Origin: Pseudomonas saliphila
GTDB lineage: Bacteria; Pseudomonadota; Gammaproteobacteria; Pseudomonadales; Pseudomonadaceae
Direction: 5' to 3'
DNA length: 64,000 nt
Assembly: GCF_008638345.1 (NCBI RefSeq)
Contig: NZ_VTVA01000002.1
Coordinates: forward strand, 124,001-188,000
The notes beneath the pieces are model-generated. The model saw only the letters and a program-made list of their open reading frames with translations. It was not told the origin of the DNA and did not search any database. Positions 41,800-51,464 of the stretch are shown one piece after another; positions within the stretch are counted from its first letter, which is position 1, and every line of letters begins with the position of its first letter. Position numbers and translations under genes: made by a program.

Positions 41800-42608
41800 A
41801 GACCTTGCACAACCACCACAGACAGCTGGGCAGCACAGGCATTGCCGTCTCCCCGTTGGGATTGGGAACGGTGAAATTCGGTCGCAATCAGGGGGTCAAA
41901 TACCCCAGCACCTTCGATCTGCCCACCGACGCCCAGGCGCTCGATTTACTAGCTCTGGCGCGTGAACTGGGACTCAACCTGATCGATACGGCGCCGGCAT
42001 ACGGCACCAGCGAAATCCGTCTGGGCACACTGCTGGAAGGCCAGCGTCAGGACTGGGTGATCTGCACAAAAGTGGGCGAAGAATTTACCGACGGCGTCTC
42101 CTCATTTGATTTCAGCGCCAACCATACCCGCCAGTCCATCCAGCGCTCACTGAAGCGGCTTAAAACCGATTATCTTGATCTGGTGCTGGTGCATTCGGAC
42201 GGCAAAGATCTCGACGTTCTAGCCCAGGGAGCCTACGCCGAGCTCGAGGCTTGCCAACGTGAGGGCTTGATCAGAGCATTCGGGTTCTCTGGCAAGACAG
42301 TTGCCGGAGGCATCAGAGCGCTGGAGCGCGGCGACTGCGCCATGGTCACCTATAACGCCACCGAGCAGAGCGAACGGCCGGTTCTCGACTATGCTCAGGC
42401 TCACGGCAAAGGCATTCTGATCAAAAAAGCCTTGGCCAGCGGTCATTTGTGTCTCGCAGGCAATGACCCGATCACGGCCGGGCTCCGGCTTATTTTTAAT
42501 CATCCCGCGGTTGCCAGCGCGATCATCGGCACCATCAACCCGGGTCATCTAAAACAGAACGTGACCACTGCGGCTACCGTTCTGGAATCAATCGCCGGAA
42601 ACTCCTAG
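41796..42608 (+). CDS. Aldo/keto reductase
   Basis: The 270-residue TIM-barrel protein has the AKR tetrad in order: Asp in NLIDTAPAYG, Tyr in the same motif, Lys in ICTKVG and His in VLVHSDGKD. The N-terminus RQLGSTGIAVSPLGLGTVKFG is typical. The C-terminal NADPH-binding loop (SAIIGTINPGHLKQN) resembles the general bacterial AKR family. The substrate is unknown. It is translationally coupled to the upstream FAD enzyme. Confidence 0.88.
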   Translation: MKTLHNHHRQLGSTGIAVSPLGLGTVKFGRNQGVKYPSTFDLPTDAQALDLLALARELGLNLIDTAPAYGTSEIRLGTLLEGQRQDWVICTKVGEEFTDGVSSFDFSANHTRQSIQRSLKRLKTDYLDLVLVHSDGKDLDVLAQGAYAELEACQREGLIRAFGFSGKTVAGGIRALERGDCAMVTYNATEQSERPVLDYAQAHGKGILIKKALASGHLCLAGNDPITAGLRLIFNHPAVASAIIGTINPGHLKQNVTTAATVLESIAGNS

Positions 42609-42622
42609 CCACGGAAAACACT

Positions 42623-43498
42623 ATGCCTCGGATCATTGCCCGAAAAAATCCTGTGGTCTTCAAAACCCAGGCGATTCGCGTGCAAGCAAGCCCCGAGGCG
42701 CTGCGGTATACGCCCGTTGGCAGTCCGCTCAGCTTTGTGCAAATGCAGGCCCTGCGTCGGCCCATTTCGATTGCGGATCCACACCAGTTCGACATTACCG
42801 TCGCCAATATGGGTGTATCGGTTGACCTGACCCTCGAGTGGCAAGGACGACACTTCAAACTGCTGGTGCGTCAGGAGCGGCTGGACCAGGGTGACGAGGT
42901 GCTCAAGCTTATTTCCGGTTACGTGCCCGCGCATGAGTTACGGGTGCCGCTCCTCACGGCCATGACCGAAATTGCCGAAGAGCTGTTGCTCGAATGCTCG
43001 CACGGCTGGCTTCAGGGGCGCTATCAGCAGACCTGGCTGCCAACCCCCTATGCAGCGGACCTGCCAGTGGACCCTAATCAGAACTTCGAGCTTATGCCTG
43101 ACCGCGGCCACACTCGGCCGGTGTGCTGCGGCACCCAACCGTTGATCGAACGGCCCCGCGCCTACGTCCATCTGCCGAGCAATTCGCTGCAACTGGTCTA
43201 TTCCCTACGCGTGACGCTACCGGAGCGATGCGGCACCCTTACGGCTCTACATGCGGACGAAATCCTGGATAGTAAGAGTGGCGAGTTAAGAGCCAGCCTG
43301 GATGAACAGCATCCTGACCTGTATCTATGCGAAATGAACGACCGCCAACAGCCCGGGCATATCTATACATTGAAGAAAGGGGTGCTGGTGATCGAAAAGC
43401 CGACCCAGCTCTGGCTGAGTGAAGCAATGGCCGAGCAGACTGGCTGGGTAATCGAAGCGGAGCGTTGCGCCTGGCCAGAGGGTCTGGCCAGGCTATAG
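42623..43498 (+). CDS. Conserved protein of unknown function downstream of the aldo/keto reductase
   Basis: The 291-residue soluble protein has no motif I recognise with confidence. The segment LLTAMTEIAEELLLECSHGW resembles the helix of a Nudix box (xxEIAEELL), but the surrounding Gly and Arg of a true box are missing. Two halves with alternating strand/helix patterns are seen. It starts 14 bases after the AKR stop, so it is probably the third gene of the operon. A homologue in the same place in P. aeruginosa (PA4993) is recalled, not verified. Confidence 0.65.
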   Translation: MPRIIARKNPVVFKTQAIRVQASPEALRYTPVGSPLSFVQMQALRRPISIADPHQFDITVANMGVSVDLTLEWQGRHFKLLVRQERLDQGDEVLKLISGYVPAHELRVPLLTAMTEIAEELLLECSHGWLQGRYQQTWLPTPYAADLPVDPNQNFELMPDRGHTRPVCCGTQPLIERPRAYVHLPSNSLQLVYSLRVTLPERCGTLTALHADEILDSKSGELRASLDEQHPDLYLCEMNDRQQPGHIYTLKKGVLVIEKPTQLWLSEAMAEQTGWVIEAERCAWPEGLARL

Positions 43499-43516
43499 GA
43501 TGAAGCCGAGCAATCC

Positions 43517-44947
43517 TCAGCTATCGGATTTTTCGCGTATGCGCTCGACGATGGCAGTGGTGGAGCAACTTTCAACAAAATTCAGCACGCGAACGTCGCC
43601 ACCGTAGGCCTGAACGATAGACGCCCCGACGACCTGATCCACGCTGTAATCTCCGCCCTTGACCAACACGTCAGGCTTGATCTGCTTCAACAATTCTTCA
43701 GGCGTATCATCAGCGAAGGAAGTGACCCAGTCGACCGCACCCAACCCTGCCAGCACCGCCATGCGCCGATCAACCGCATTGATGGGTCGGCCAGGGCCTT
43801 TGAGACGCGCGACCGAGGCATCATCATTGATCGCTACGATCAGCCGATCACCCAGGCTACGCGCTTCTTCGAGATAGCCCACGTGGCCGGCATGGATGAT
43901 ATCGAAACAGCCATTGGTGAATACGATCCGCTCACCATGTGCGCGGGCATCTTCTATCGCCAACAGCAATTGCTCTATACCCAGAACGCCGCGTTCACTG
44001 CCCTGCTCGCGCTGCACCGCACGGCGCAATTCCGGCGCGCTGATAGCCGCGGTACCCAGCTTACCGATAACGATCCCTGCGGCCAGATTGGAAAGCCCAA
44101 CCGCATGGGGCAATGATTCACCGGCAGCTAATGCCGTGGCCAACGTGGAAATCACCGTATCGCCTGCGCCCGTCACGTCAAACACCTCACGCGCTCTGGC
44201 AGGCAAATGCAGGGGTGGCTGCCCCCTGCTCAGCAAGGTCATGCCCTGCTCGCTACGCGTCACCAGCATGGCATCCAGCTCGAGTTGATCAATCAACGCC
44301 ATGCCCTTGTCCACCAGCTCCTGCTCACTTGCACAATGCCCCACCACTGCCTCGAATTCAGACAGATTTGGCGTGATCAGGGTCGCCCCTCGATAAATGG
44401 AGAAATCCGTGCCTTTGGGGTCAGCTAATACCGGAATATTTTTCGCACGCGCTAGGGCGATGAGTTCCTGATGATTGACCAGTGCACCCTTGCCGTAGTC
44501 CGACAGCACCATGACCTTGGCTTTATCGAGCAAGCCACGGACGGATTCAAGTATCGCCGCTCCGTCTGTTGGAAAAGACTCCTCAAAATCCAGGCGAATC
44601 AATTGCTGATGACGGCTCAGTACACGCAGCTTGGTTATGGTCGGGCTGGACGCGTGGGACTGGAAATCACAGTACACACCCGCCGCGTTCAGAGTCTGCC
44701 GCAGACTGACAGCCGCTTCATCCTCGCCGGTTACCCCGATCAGCCATGCAGGTGCCCCCAGCGCTGCAATGTTCAGCGCCACGTTGCCCGCGCCGCCTGG
44801 GCGGTCTTCGATCTGGTTAACCTTGACCACGGGCACCGGCGCCTCTGGTGAGATCCGATGCGTGGGTCCATGCCAGTACCGGTCCAGCATCACATCGCCT
44901 ACGACCAGTACAGGCGCGGAATCAAAACGTGGCATGGTCAGCTTCAT
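43517..44947 (-). CDS. hldE: HldE, bifunctional heptose-7-phosphate kinase / heptose-1-phosphate adenylyltransferase
   Basis: The 476-residue fusion has an N-terminal PfkB-type kinase (residues about 10-320, with [17 protein letters not shown] and [14 protein letters not shown]). The C-terminal nucleotidyltransferase (about 345-476) has [20 protein letters not shown]. It makes ADP-heptose for the inner LPS core. It lies 40 bases downstream of msbA in the same direction. Confidence 0.97.
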   Translation of the reverse strand: MKLTMPRFDSAPVLVVGDVMLDRYWHGPTHRISPEAPVPVVKVNQIEDRPGGAGNVALNIAALGAPAWLIGVTGEDEAAVSLRQTLNAAGVYCDFQSHASSPTITKLRVLSRHQQLIRLDFEESFPTDGAAILESVRGLLDKAKVMVLSDYGKGALVNHQELIALARAKNIPVLADPKGTDFSIYRGATLITPNLSEFEAVVGHCASEQELVDKGMALIDQLELDAMLVTRSEQGMTLLSRGQPPLHLPARAREVFDVTGAGDTVISTLATALAAGESLPHAVGLSNLAAGIVIGKLGTAAISAPELRRAVQREQGSERGVLGIEQLLLAIEDARAHGERIVFTNGCFDIIHAGHVGYLEEARSLGDRLIVAINDDASVARLKGPGRPINAVDRRMAVLAGLGAVDWVTSFADDTPEELLKQIKPDVLVKGGDYSVDQVVGASIVQAYGGDVRVLNFVESCSTTAIVERIREKSDS

Positions 44948-44987
44948 AAATATTCCCGTTCAGTCAGCCAGTCGGCTGGATTGAGAC

Positions 44988-46775
44988 TCATGCTTGAGAA
45001 GAGTCATCATCTTGAAATTGCATGCTGTGCAGGCGCGCATAGTAGCCGTTCTGAGCCAGTAGTTCAGCATGGCTGCCCCGTTCGACGATCTTGCCCTGAT
45101 CCATCACCAGGATGATATCGGCCTTCTCGATCGTCGACAGCCGATGCGCGATGACCAGCGTGGTACGCCCTTGCATCACATGATCCAGGGCGCTCTGAAT
45201 GTGTCGCTCCGACTCGGTATCCAGCGCCGAAGTCGCTTCGTCCAGGATCAGTAAGGGTGCGTTTTTCAACAATGCGCGGGCAATCGCGAGGCGTTGGCGT
45301 TGACCGCCCGACAGCAGCACACCGTTCTCCCCGACCATGGTATCCAAGCCGTTTGGCAGCTTGTCGATGAATTCCTTGGCATATGCTGCCTCAGCAGCCC
45401 GCTCTATATCTTCGCGCGGCGCGCCGGCCAGATCGCCGTAGGCGATATTGTTGGCAATGGTGTCATTGAACAGCGTCACGTGCTGAGTGACCAGGGCGAT
45501 GTGCTTGCGTAAGTTACGCAACCGATAATCGGACACCTCGACCCCATCAACAAGGATCTGGCCTTGGTTATGCTGATAAAAGCGGGGAATCAGACTAATC
45601 AGCGTCGACTTGCCACTCCCCGAGCGGCCAACCAAAGCCACCATCTGGCCGGGCTCGACGGAGAAATTGATATCCTCCAGCACGGCTTTATCAGTCTCGG
45701 GATAGCTGAAATGCAGACCCCGCACCTCAACCCGACCACTGACTCGCTCTGACTCGTAGGTACCCATATCGGACTCAGGGTCTTCGTCAAGCTGCTCGAA
45801 GATGCTTTCCGCCGCTGCTATACCTTTCTGGATATTGGCGCTGACTTCCGACAACTGCCGCACCGGTTTCGGCAACAGCCCCGCCGCCGTAATGTAGGAC
45901 ACCAGATCACCAGCGGTTGAATCACCGCGCAGAAACAGCACCAGGAACATCACAAACGCCATGGCGCCGTAAGTCACCAACTGCAAACTAGGTGTGAACA
46001 CCGCCCCAGTGCGCGTCATTTTCAGACCTCGCTGCCGATTTTCTTCACTGGCTGCGTTGAAACGCTCGGTTTCGTACTGCTCACCACCGAAGCTGCGCAC
46101 CACCCGATACCCCGTGATGGTTTCCGAGGTCACATGCGTAACGTCGCCCATCGCCGTCTGGATCTTCTTGCTCTGCTTGCGAAACTTCTTGCTGGTACTG
46201 GACACCATCACGCCGATAATTGGCAAGATCCCCATCAGCACCAGGGTCAGCTGCCAGTTCATCCACAGCAGGTAACCAAACAGGAAGATAACCGTCATCC
46301 CTTCGCGGAACACCACCTTGATCGCGTCCGTCGCTGCGCCAGTGACCATAGTCACATTGAAGGTCACCCGGGACACCAGATGCCCCGAATTGTGGTTGTC
46401 GAAGTAGCGGTTGGGCAGGGTCAGGAAATTATTGAACAGCGCCGTGCGCAGATCATGAACAATGCCCAGAGAAACCTTGGCAAGGAAGTAATTCCCCAGA
46501 AAGGAACCGATGCCCTGATAGACCGCTACCAACACGATAAACAACGGAAAACCCCAGATAAGCGGGAAGCCCAGAAACTCACCGCTCGAGCCAGCGTTGA
46601 GTCCGTCGACAAAGTATTTCAGCATCCACGCCATCGCCGGCTGGCTTGAAGCGAAGATCATGAACCCCAGGATACTCACAGCAAAAGGTATCCAGTAAGG
46701 TTTGACATAGCTCAGCAAGCGGAGGTAAATCCTCACACTGGAGCGGGCAAAGCTTTCGTTCTGAGTATCCGACAT
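44988..46775 (-). CDS. msbA: MsbA, lipid A flippase (ABC transporter)
   Basis: This 595-residue half-transporter has six TM helices in the first 320 residues and a nucleotide-binding domain with Walker A VGRSGSGKST, signature LSGGQRQRLAIARAL, Walker B LLILDEATS and the H-loop His in VIAHRLSTI. It flips core-lipid A across the inner membrane. The start is MSDTQNESFARSS at 46775; the 26-residue upstream extension is rejected. Confidence 0.96.
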   Translation of the reverse strand: MSDTQNESFARSSVRIYLRLLSYVKPYWIPFAVSILGFMIFASSQPAMAWMLKYFVDGLNAGSSGEFLGFPLIWGFPLFIVLVAVYQGIGSFLGNYFLAKVSLGIVHDLRTALFNNFLTLPNRYFDNHNSGHLVSRVTFNVTMVTGAATDAIKVVFREGMTVIFLFGYLLWMNWQLTLVLMGILPIIGVMVSSTSKKFRKQSKKIQTAMGDVTHVTSETITGYRVVRSFGGEQYETERFNAASEENRQRGLKMTRTGAVFTPSLQLVTYGAMAFVMFLVLFLRGDSTAGDLVSYITAAGLLPKPVRQLSEVSANIQKGIAAAESIFEQLDEDPESDMGTYESERVSGRVEVRGLHFSYPETDKAVLEDINFSVEPGQMVALVGRSGSGKSTLISLIPRFYQHNQGQILVDGVEVSDYRLRNLRKHIALVTQHVTLFNDTIANNIAYGDLAGAPREDIERAAEAAYAKEFIDKLPNGLDTMVGENGVLLSGGQRQRLAIARALLKNAPLLILDEATSALDTESERHIQSALDHVMQGRTTLVIAHRLSTIEKADIILVMDQGKIVERGSHAELLAQNGYYARLHSMQFQDDDSSQA

Positions 46776-46975
46776 ACGCTCTTCGCACAGTTGAACCAGG
46801 CCGGAGTTTATCACAGGGCTGCAGGAGATCAGGGCTCGATCGTTAGCAAACACAACGCCGCTGCTAGCACCCGAAGCGACGCTGCCGTTGCCAGCGCTAT
46901 CGAATCGGAAGATGCGCGATAGATGAGCAATGCATCAGGTTCCGGTAGACTTCGGTTTTGTTCGGGAATACATCA

Positions 46976-47578
46976 ATGCAGAAACTAAGCCGAGACCTCT
47001 ACGAGAAATGGCGCATCGGCGCCGACGTGCTGGAGAAAGACAGGTACGGTGAGAAGGTTCTGCGCCTGGCTGACGGCACCTTTTTGAAACTATTCAGGCG
47101 CAAAAGCTGGTTTTCGAAAAACATGCTGTACCCACCGGCCAAACGCTTTGCTGATAATGCTACCCAACTAAAACGCTTAGCGATTGCCTGCCCAACGATT
47201 ATCCAAGTCTATACGATGAGCGCACCATACCGTTCGGTAGTCCATTACGAGCCATTGGCTGGGATAACTCTGCGACAATTGTTCAAAGAGAATAACGACC
47301 TAGACCAAGCGGATACATCCTCTCGACTGGCCGAATTCATTACACGCCTTCATGATAGGGGCGTGTATTTCCGGTCACTACATCTTGGAAATATCGTCCT
47401 TACTCCCGAAGGCGAGCTAGGTCTCATTGATATTTCTGACATGCGCTGCCTGGACAAACCACTATCTAATAAACTGCGAAAAAGAAACTACAGGCATCTA
47501 ATGCGCTACAAGGAAGACTTGGATTTAATTGACCAAGGTGCGCTTCATCTCATAACAGCAACCAACACATCCTCATGA
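46976..47578 (+). CDS. Kinase-like protein next to msbA (LPS/toluene-tolerance kinase family)
   Basis: This 200-residue protein has an LPS-kinase-like fold: GTFLKLFRRKS with a possible ATP-binding Lys, then GVYFRSLHLGNIVLTPEGEL and GLIDISDMR. The expected catalytic HxD reads F-R-Ser134, so the general base is replaced although Asn139 and Asp152 remain. Homologues near msbA in pseudomonads (PA4998) are annotated as kinase-like or toluene-tolerance proteins (from memory). An ATG at 46976 is used; a TTG six codons earlier is possible. The 3' half is more AT-rich than its neighbours, at the edge of the accessory island. Confidence 0.78.
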   Translation: MQKLSRDLYEKWRIGADVLEKDRYGEKVLRLADGTFLKLFRRKSWFSKNMLYPPAKRFADNATQLKRLAIACPTIIQVYTMSAPYRSVVHYEPLAGITLRQLFKENNDLDQADTSSRLAEFITRLHDRGVYFRSLHLGNIVLTPEGELGLIDISDMRCLDKPLSNKLRKRNYRHLMRYKEDLDLIDQGALHLITATNTSS

Positions 47579-47946
47579 GAGAAATTTACATAATAAAAAC
47601 ACAATATTCTTTAGTGGAAATATATTTGCAATTCCTGGATACTTCTTTATTGACAAAACTCATTACATCCGTGGCCAATCCACAATACTTCTCCAACTTG
47701 CACTCCAAGCATGATTTCAACTGCATGACTTTTCATTAGTCTTCGGCTAATATTTTTGCGACCGAAATCAGGAATCTACTGCGCTCGGCATACATATGCT
47801 GCGCCATACGAAAAAGCAAAATACAAAATTACGACTTCTGTATTTTTACCCTGCCGCCCATAAGTTCTATCGGGAGAAACTCTGATGAACTCCACCAACG
47901 ACTGCTATATGCTAGCACCATAATACTGCGTGCTTTTCATAACTGA
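47575..47946 (+). pseudogene. Decayed reading frame coupled to the kinase-like gene (possible glycosyltransferase remnant)
   Basis: An ATG overlaps the TGA of the upstream gene (ATGA at 47575-47578) and opens a frame of 123 codons, interrupted only by one in-frame TAG at 47737-47739 and ending in TGA at 47944-47946. The first part reads MREIYIIKTQYSLVEIYLQF, resembling N-termini of some capsular or polysialyl-type transferases (impression only). The second part includes IQNYDFCIFTLPP. The DNA is extremely AT-rich (14 G/C of 60 at 47581-47640). A broken or truncated gene is the simplest reading; chance openness in non-coding DNA is the alternative. Confidence 0.45.
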
Positions 47947-48038
47947 CCAATACTCGCAGGCAAAAAAACAAGATAGAAAAGTCGAAGTCATTGAAAACTC
48001 TAAAGCTTAGACCAGCCTATGTGGATACTTTTTTTATC
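47947..48038. other. Short gap between the remnant frame and pseI
   Basis: This AT-rich spacer contains an A/T tract and a weak hairpin (GGATA, CTTTTTT, TATCC near 48022-48038) just past the pseI stop. It might help end the pse operon. No coding sequence is seen. Confidence 0.4.
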
Positions 48039-49103
48039 CTAGTCGTTCGTCCTCCGATCGAGATCAGTTGCTGACACAGGTCTGAATTTCTCAACATCCC
48101 GTAAAACCGGCTTACCTATAATCTGCTCGAGATCCTTAGGAGGCAATCCAAACCCAGGCCTCACGCTCCGAACCGCATCAACGGTTATGATATCGCCGGC
48201 CTTCAGGTCTTTCACAAAATACAACGACCGTCGAAACTGTGCATTGCTCTGCTCGCTGGATTTGCGTCCATAGTTCACCTCGCCCAGCGCGGACCAGGCT
48301 GTCTTGCTATCCCGACATAAAGCCGCCAGCTCGGCAGGCTCCAATGAGAAGCTGTCATCCGGACCACCACCGCTGCGGTCCAGTGTGAAGTGTTTCTCAA
48401 TGATGGAGGCACCCAGTACTACGCTGGCAATCGCTGTGGTGTTATCCAGAGTATGGTCGGATAACCCGGTAACCAGCCCAAAGCGCTCCATCATGTCCGG
48501 GATGGTACGCAAGTTGTAGTCCGCCGCCGGGGCTGGATAACCGCTGACGCAGTGCAGGATAGCCAGTTCCTTGCAGCCTCCTTCTCGGGCGGCTCCGATA
48601 GCTTCGCTGATTTCTTCGGCGTCGGCCATCCCGGTGGAGATAATCATCGGTTTTCCGGTGCTTGCTACGTACTTTATCAGCGGCAGATCGACGGCTTCGA
48701 AGGAAGCGATTTTATATGCGGGAGCATTCAAATCTTCGAGCAAGTCCACGGCCGTATTGTCGAATGGAGAGCTGAAGAGGGTGATATCCAGTTCACGGGC
48801 GCGCTCGAACAGCGGTTTGTGCCACCCCCAGGGCATATGGGCTTCTTGATATAGCTGATACAACGTCTTGCCGTCCCATAGCCCGCCGTGGATCTGGAAC
48901 TCTTCCGCGTCGCAATCCAGCGTAATGGTGTCGGCGGTGTAGGTCTGCAGCTTAACTGCGTCCGCACCGGCCTTCTTGGCTTCTTCGATGATTTTCAGCG
49001 CGGTGTCCAAGCGGCCGTTATGATTGGCAGACAGCTCGGCGATGATATAAGGAGCATGCGCCAGACCGATCCTGCGGCCTGCTATTGAAAAGTCTGGTTT
49101 CAT
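48039..49103 (-). CDS. pseI: PseI, pseudaminic acid synthase
   Basis: This 354-residue NeuB-family enzyme has an N-terminal TIM barrel (IIAELSANHNGRLDTALKII, DAVKLQTYTADT, EKHFTLDR) and a C-terminal SAF/antifreeze-like domain (about 290-350, RSLYFVKDLKAGDIITVDAV). It condenses phosphoenolpyruvate with 2,4-diacetamido-altrose to give pseudaminic acid. Assignment to PseI over NeuB or LegI rests on the full pseBCFGH set upstream. The ATG at 49103 overlaps the pseH stop by four bases. It is last in the operon. Confidence 0.93.
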   Translation of the reverse strand: MKPDFSIAGRRIGLAHAPYIIAELSANHNGRLDTALKIIEEAKKAGADAVKLQTYTADTITLDCDAEEFQIHGGLWDGKTLYQLYQEAHMPWGWHKPLFERARELDITLFSSPFDNTAVDLLEDLNAPAYKIASFEAVDLPLIKYVASTGKPMIISTGMADAEEISEAIGAAREGGCKELAILHCVSGYPAPAADYNLRTIPDMMERFGLVTGLSDHTLDNTTAIASVVLGASIIEKHFTLDRSGGGPDDSFSLEPAELAALCRDSKTAWSALGEVNYGRKSSEQSNAQFRRSLYFVKDLKAGDIITVDAVRSVRPGFGLPPKDLEQIIGKPVLRDVEKFRPVSATDLDRRTND

Positions 49104-49657
49104 ACTTTTGCCTTTACAATTTTCGCTAGTTTGGAGTGCATCGCTTCGCGATGTCCTGCCCATTCGGGGGCCAACAGTCCTAATCTATAGACATCTACGA
49201 ATCGCCCGTCGATACGATGCTGCTCTCTTAACACCCCTTCAACGGTGAAGCCAAACTTCTGGTGGAGTTTGATCACCGCTTCGTTGAAAGCCAGCACCTC
49301 ACATTGCAGTTTGCGAAGGCCAAGCTGGTCGAACGCGTAGTTGAGCGCAAGATATTCCATCTTGCTCCCGGTACCGCGAGGCGCATCGGGGGCAGCATAG
49401 AAGGCCCAGGATGAATTCCTGTTCACTTCATCAATGTGATTGAATCCAACAATTCCTAGCGGTACGGAATCAAGCTCATACATAAAGTACCGATGACGAG
49501 CGTCGCTTTGCGTTCTGGCCCACCAAGAGAGATGCTCGGCCAGACTTATCTCATGACGGGTGTACATATTCTGTCGCGCTGCGGGCGCATTGCGCCACGC
49601 AAGCATAAGCTCGAGCTCGCTGTCGTCGATGTTTCTTATCACGCCGAACGCCGTCAT
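49100..49657 (-). CDS. pseH: PseH, GNAT N-acetyltransferase of the pseudaminic acid pathway
   Basis: This GNAT protein of about 185 residues (start ATG at 49657, overlapping the pseG stop by four bases) has AWRNAPAARQNMYTRHEISLAEHLSWW and the acetyl-CoA-binding strand region GTGSKMEYLALNYAFDQLG, followed by VLAFNEAVIKLHQKFGF. It N-acetylates the 4-amino group of the UDP-linked altrosamine intermediate using acetyl-CoA. A TTG two codons upstream is an alternative start. Confidence 0.9.
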   Translation of the reverse strand: MTAFGVIRNIDDSELELMLAWRNAPAARQNMYTRHEISLAEHLSWWARTQSDARHRYFMYELDSVPLGIVGFNHIDEVNRNSSWAFYAAPDAPRGTGSKMEYLALNYAFDQLGLRKLQCEVLAFNEAVIKLHQKFGFTVEGVLREQHRIDGRFVDVYRLGLLAPEWAGHREAMHSKLAKIVKAKV

Positions 49658-50766
49658 GTGCAATCCCGTCGTTGGTTGTGCAATAGTAAATTCACTACAC
49701 GATAGGTGCCCTGACCATCAGCGATGAGTCGTGCATGCTCGCTCATGCGGGTCTGCCGTGATGGCTCGGCAGCAAGCCGGGAAATAATGGCTCCCAACCC
49801 TGATATGGACCCGGGGTCTATGCCAAAGGTAATCACGGCTTCTTGTTTCTCTAGCTCCGCCGCAGCTGTCATCTGATTATCCGCTAGCACAGCCATAAGG
49901 GCGGGTAGTCCCAGGCAACACCGCTCCCACGAGGTTGCCCCGGCCGCCCCAATAGCCAGATCACTGTCGGCCATCAATTGCGCCATATCGCTGACACCCG
50001 AACGTACTAACGTGGTCACCGGCATATTGGTCGCTTGCTGCTGAACGGCTTCAAGCCAGGGTGCGGTAGCGCCCATGACCACAGTGATCACGTAGTCCGC
50101 CGGCAACTCTGCGGTGGCCAATGCAGCCAGTATTTGACCGGTGGCGTTATTCTTATCTACTCCACCCATGCTGATCAAAATATGGCGTAGCCCTGCTGAG
50201 CGTCGGCGTTCCAGGCTGTAAGGGCGCAACGCCGCAAACTCAGGACGAAGCAGCGCGTAATGGGCACCACAGAGTAGCGTGCAATTGGCTGGCACCCAGG
50301 GCCGATAGTCCAGTGAATCACGGCCCAGCGTCTGATCTAACAAAACATCACACTGGTGCGGGCGGTCAGCCAGGTCGTCAATGACCAGTAGCTTGTGATA
50401 GTAAGATTTGAGCTTCTGCTCCCAGCGCGTGTCCAGTGCGTAATGATCCACCACCAGCCAGTGAGGCTGAAGTGACGCCAGGAGAGGCGCGCACAGCGTA
50501 GCGTCCTGCGCCTGAGTGGTACCCAACCAGGATGCGTGTGCCAGATCATCATCGGTATCAGCGCCAGACACATAGGCCAACGGGTGAACCCTGTGGCCCT
50601 GCTGAAGGACGTATTCGATCAAGTGTCCGGGATGCTCGCGGCAGATAAAGTGGCACTCACGCCCCAGAGCCTTCAATGCATTGGCCAGGGTCAGGCAACG
50701 CATTACATGGCCTGTGCCCATTTCCAGGGAGGCATCCGCGCGAAACACCACCACATGGCTATCCAT
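49654..50766 (-). CDS. pseG: PseG, UDP-2,4-diacetamido-2,4,6-trideoxy-altropyranose hydrolase
   Basis: This 370-residue GT-B-fold hydrolase resembles MurG. The N-terminal loop DASLEMGTGHVMRCLTLANA holds the probable catalytic His20, and the donor-binding segment GAAGATSWERCCLGLPAL is in the C-terminal half. It removes UDP from the pathway intermediate before PseI acts. Its ATG overlaps the pseF TAA by one base (TAATG). Confidence 0.93.
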   Translation of the reverse strand: MDSHVVVFRADASLEMGTGHVMRCLTLANALKALGRECHFICREHPGHLIEYVLQQGHRVHPLAYVSGADTDDDLAHASWLGTTQAQDATLCAPLLASLQPHWLVVDHYALDTRWEQKLKSYYHKLLVIDDLADRPHQCDVLLDQTLGRDSLDYRPWVPANCTLLCGAHYALLRPEFAALRPYSLERRRSAGLRHILISMGGVDKNNATGQILAALATAELPADYVITVVMGATAPWLEAVQQQATNMPVTTLVRSGVSDMAQLMADSDLAIGAAGATSWERCCLGLPALMAVLADNQMTAAAELEKQEAVITFGIDPGSISGLGAIISRLAAEPSRQTRMSEHARLIADGQGTYRVVNLLLHNQRRDCT

Positions 50767-51464
50767 TATTTAGGCTGTGCCTGTAGAGCGCGAAACATCC
50801 ATTCGGCTCGTTCCCAGTCCTCTGGCGTGTCGATGTCCTGCACGCGATGACGTGGCAACAGCACTGGCGCAGAGCCTTCTGCAAAAATCATTTTACCTTG
50901 CAGCCAGGCTTCAGCCTGCCCCCAATAGAATTGCCCAGCATCATGGTAGGCCTCTTCCAGGTCCTGGGAGCGGGTGTTGGAATACTCTGGGCTGAACATA
51001 TTCACTCGTCCCTCCTGCGTCAGACGCAGGGCCCGCTGAATAGGGAACGCGTAACTGGTGACCGAAAAGGCGTAATCGCTGCCGGTATCAGTCAGCACTG
51101 CCAAGCCCTGGCGAATATCCTCGGCGCGGACGAAGGGCGCTGTAGCATACAAGCAGCACACCTGCTGTGCTGCATCGACGCAATGCGCATCGACCCACTC
51201 GATAGCGTGGCGGATCACTGGGATGGTGCCGGTGTGATCATCTGACAGATCAGCGGGACGCATAAAGGGTACCGTTGCGCCATATTGCTGCGCCACCTGG
51301 GCAATCTCGGCATCATCGGTAGAAACAATCACTTGATCGAAACAGCCGCTATCTAAAGCGGCCTCAATCGACCAGGCAATCATTGGCTTGCCGCCAAACG
51401 CCTTGATGTTCTTGCGCGGGATACGCTTGCTGCCGCCCCGCGCCGGAATAACCGCCAGCCTCAT
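50766..51464 (-). CDS. pseF: PseF, CMP-pseudaminic acid synthetase
   Basis: The 232-residue cytidylyltransferase has the signature IPARGGSKRIPRKNIKAFGG and the later DYAFSVTSYAFPIQRAL and DIDTPEDW segments. It activates pseudaminic acid with CTP. In the operon it lies between pseC (four-base overlap) and pseG (one-base overlap). Confidence 0.93.
   Translation of the reverse strand: MRLAVIPARGGSKRIPRKNIKAFGGKPMIAWSIEAALDSGCFDQVIVSTDDAEIAQVAQQYGATVPFMRPADLSDDHTGTIPVIRHAIEWVDAHCVDAAQQVCCLYATAPFVRAEDIRQGLAVLTDTGSDYAFSVTSYAFPIQRALRLTQEGRVNMFSPEYSNTRSQDLEEAYHDAGQFYWGQAEAWLQGKMIFAEGSAPVLLPRHRVQDIDTPEDWERAEWMFRALQAQPK

Noticed and set aside
48039-49103. NeuB (N-acetylneuraminate synthase) or LegI for the nonulosonate synthase
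   Set aside because: The accompanying PseB-type inverting dehydratase, PseC, PseG and PseH point to pseudaminic acid; no UDP-GlcNAc 2-epimerase (NeuC-type) gene is present.
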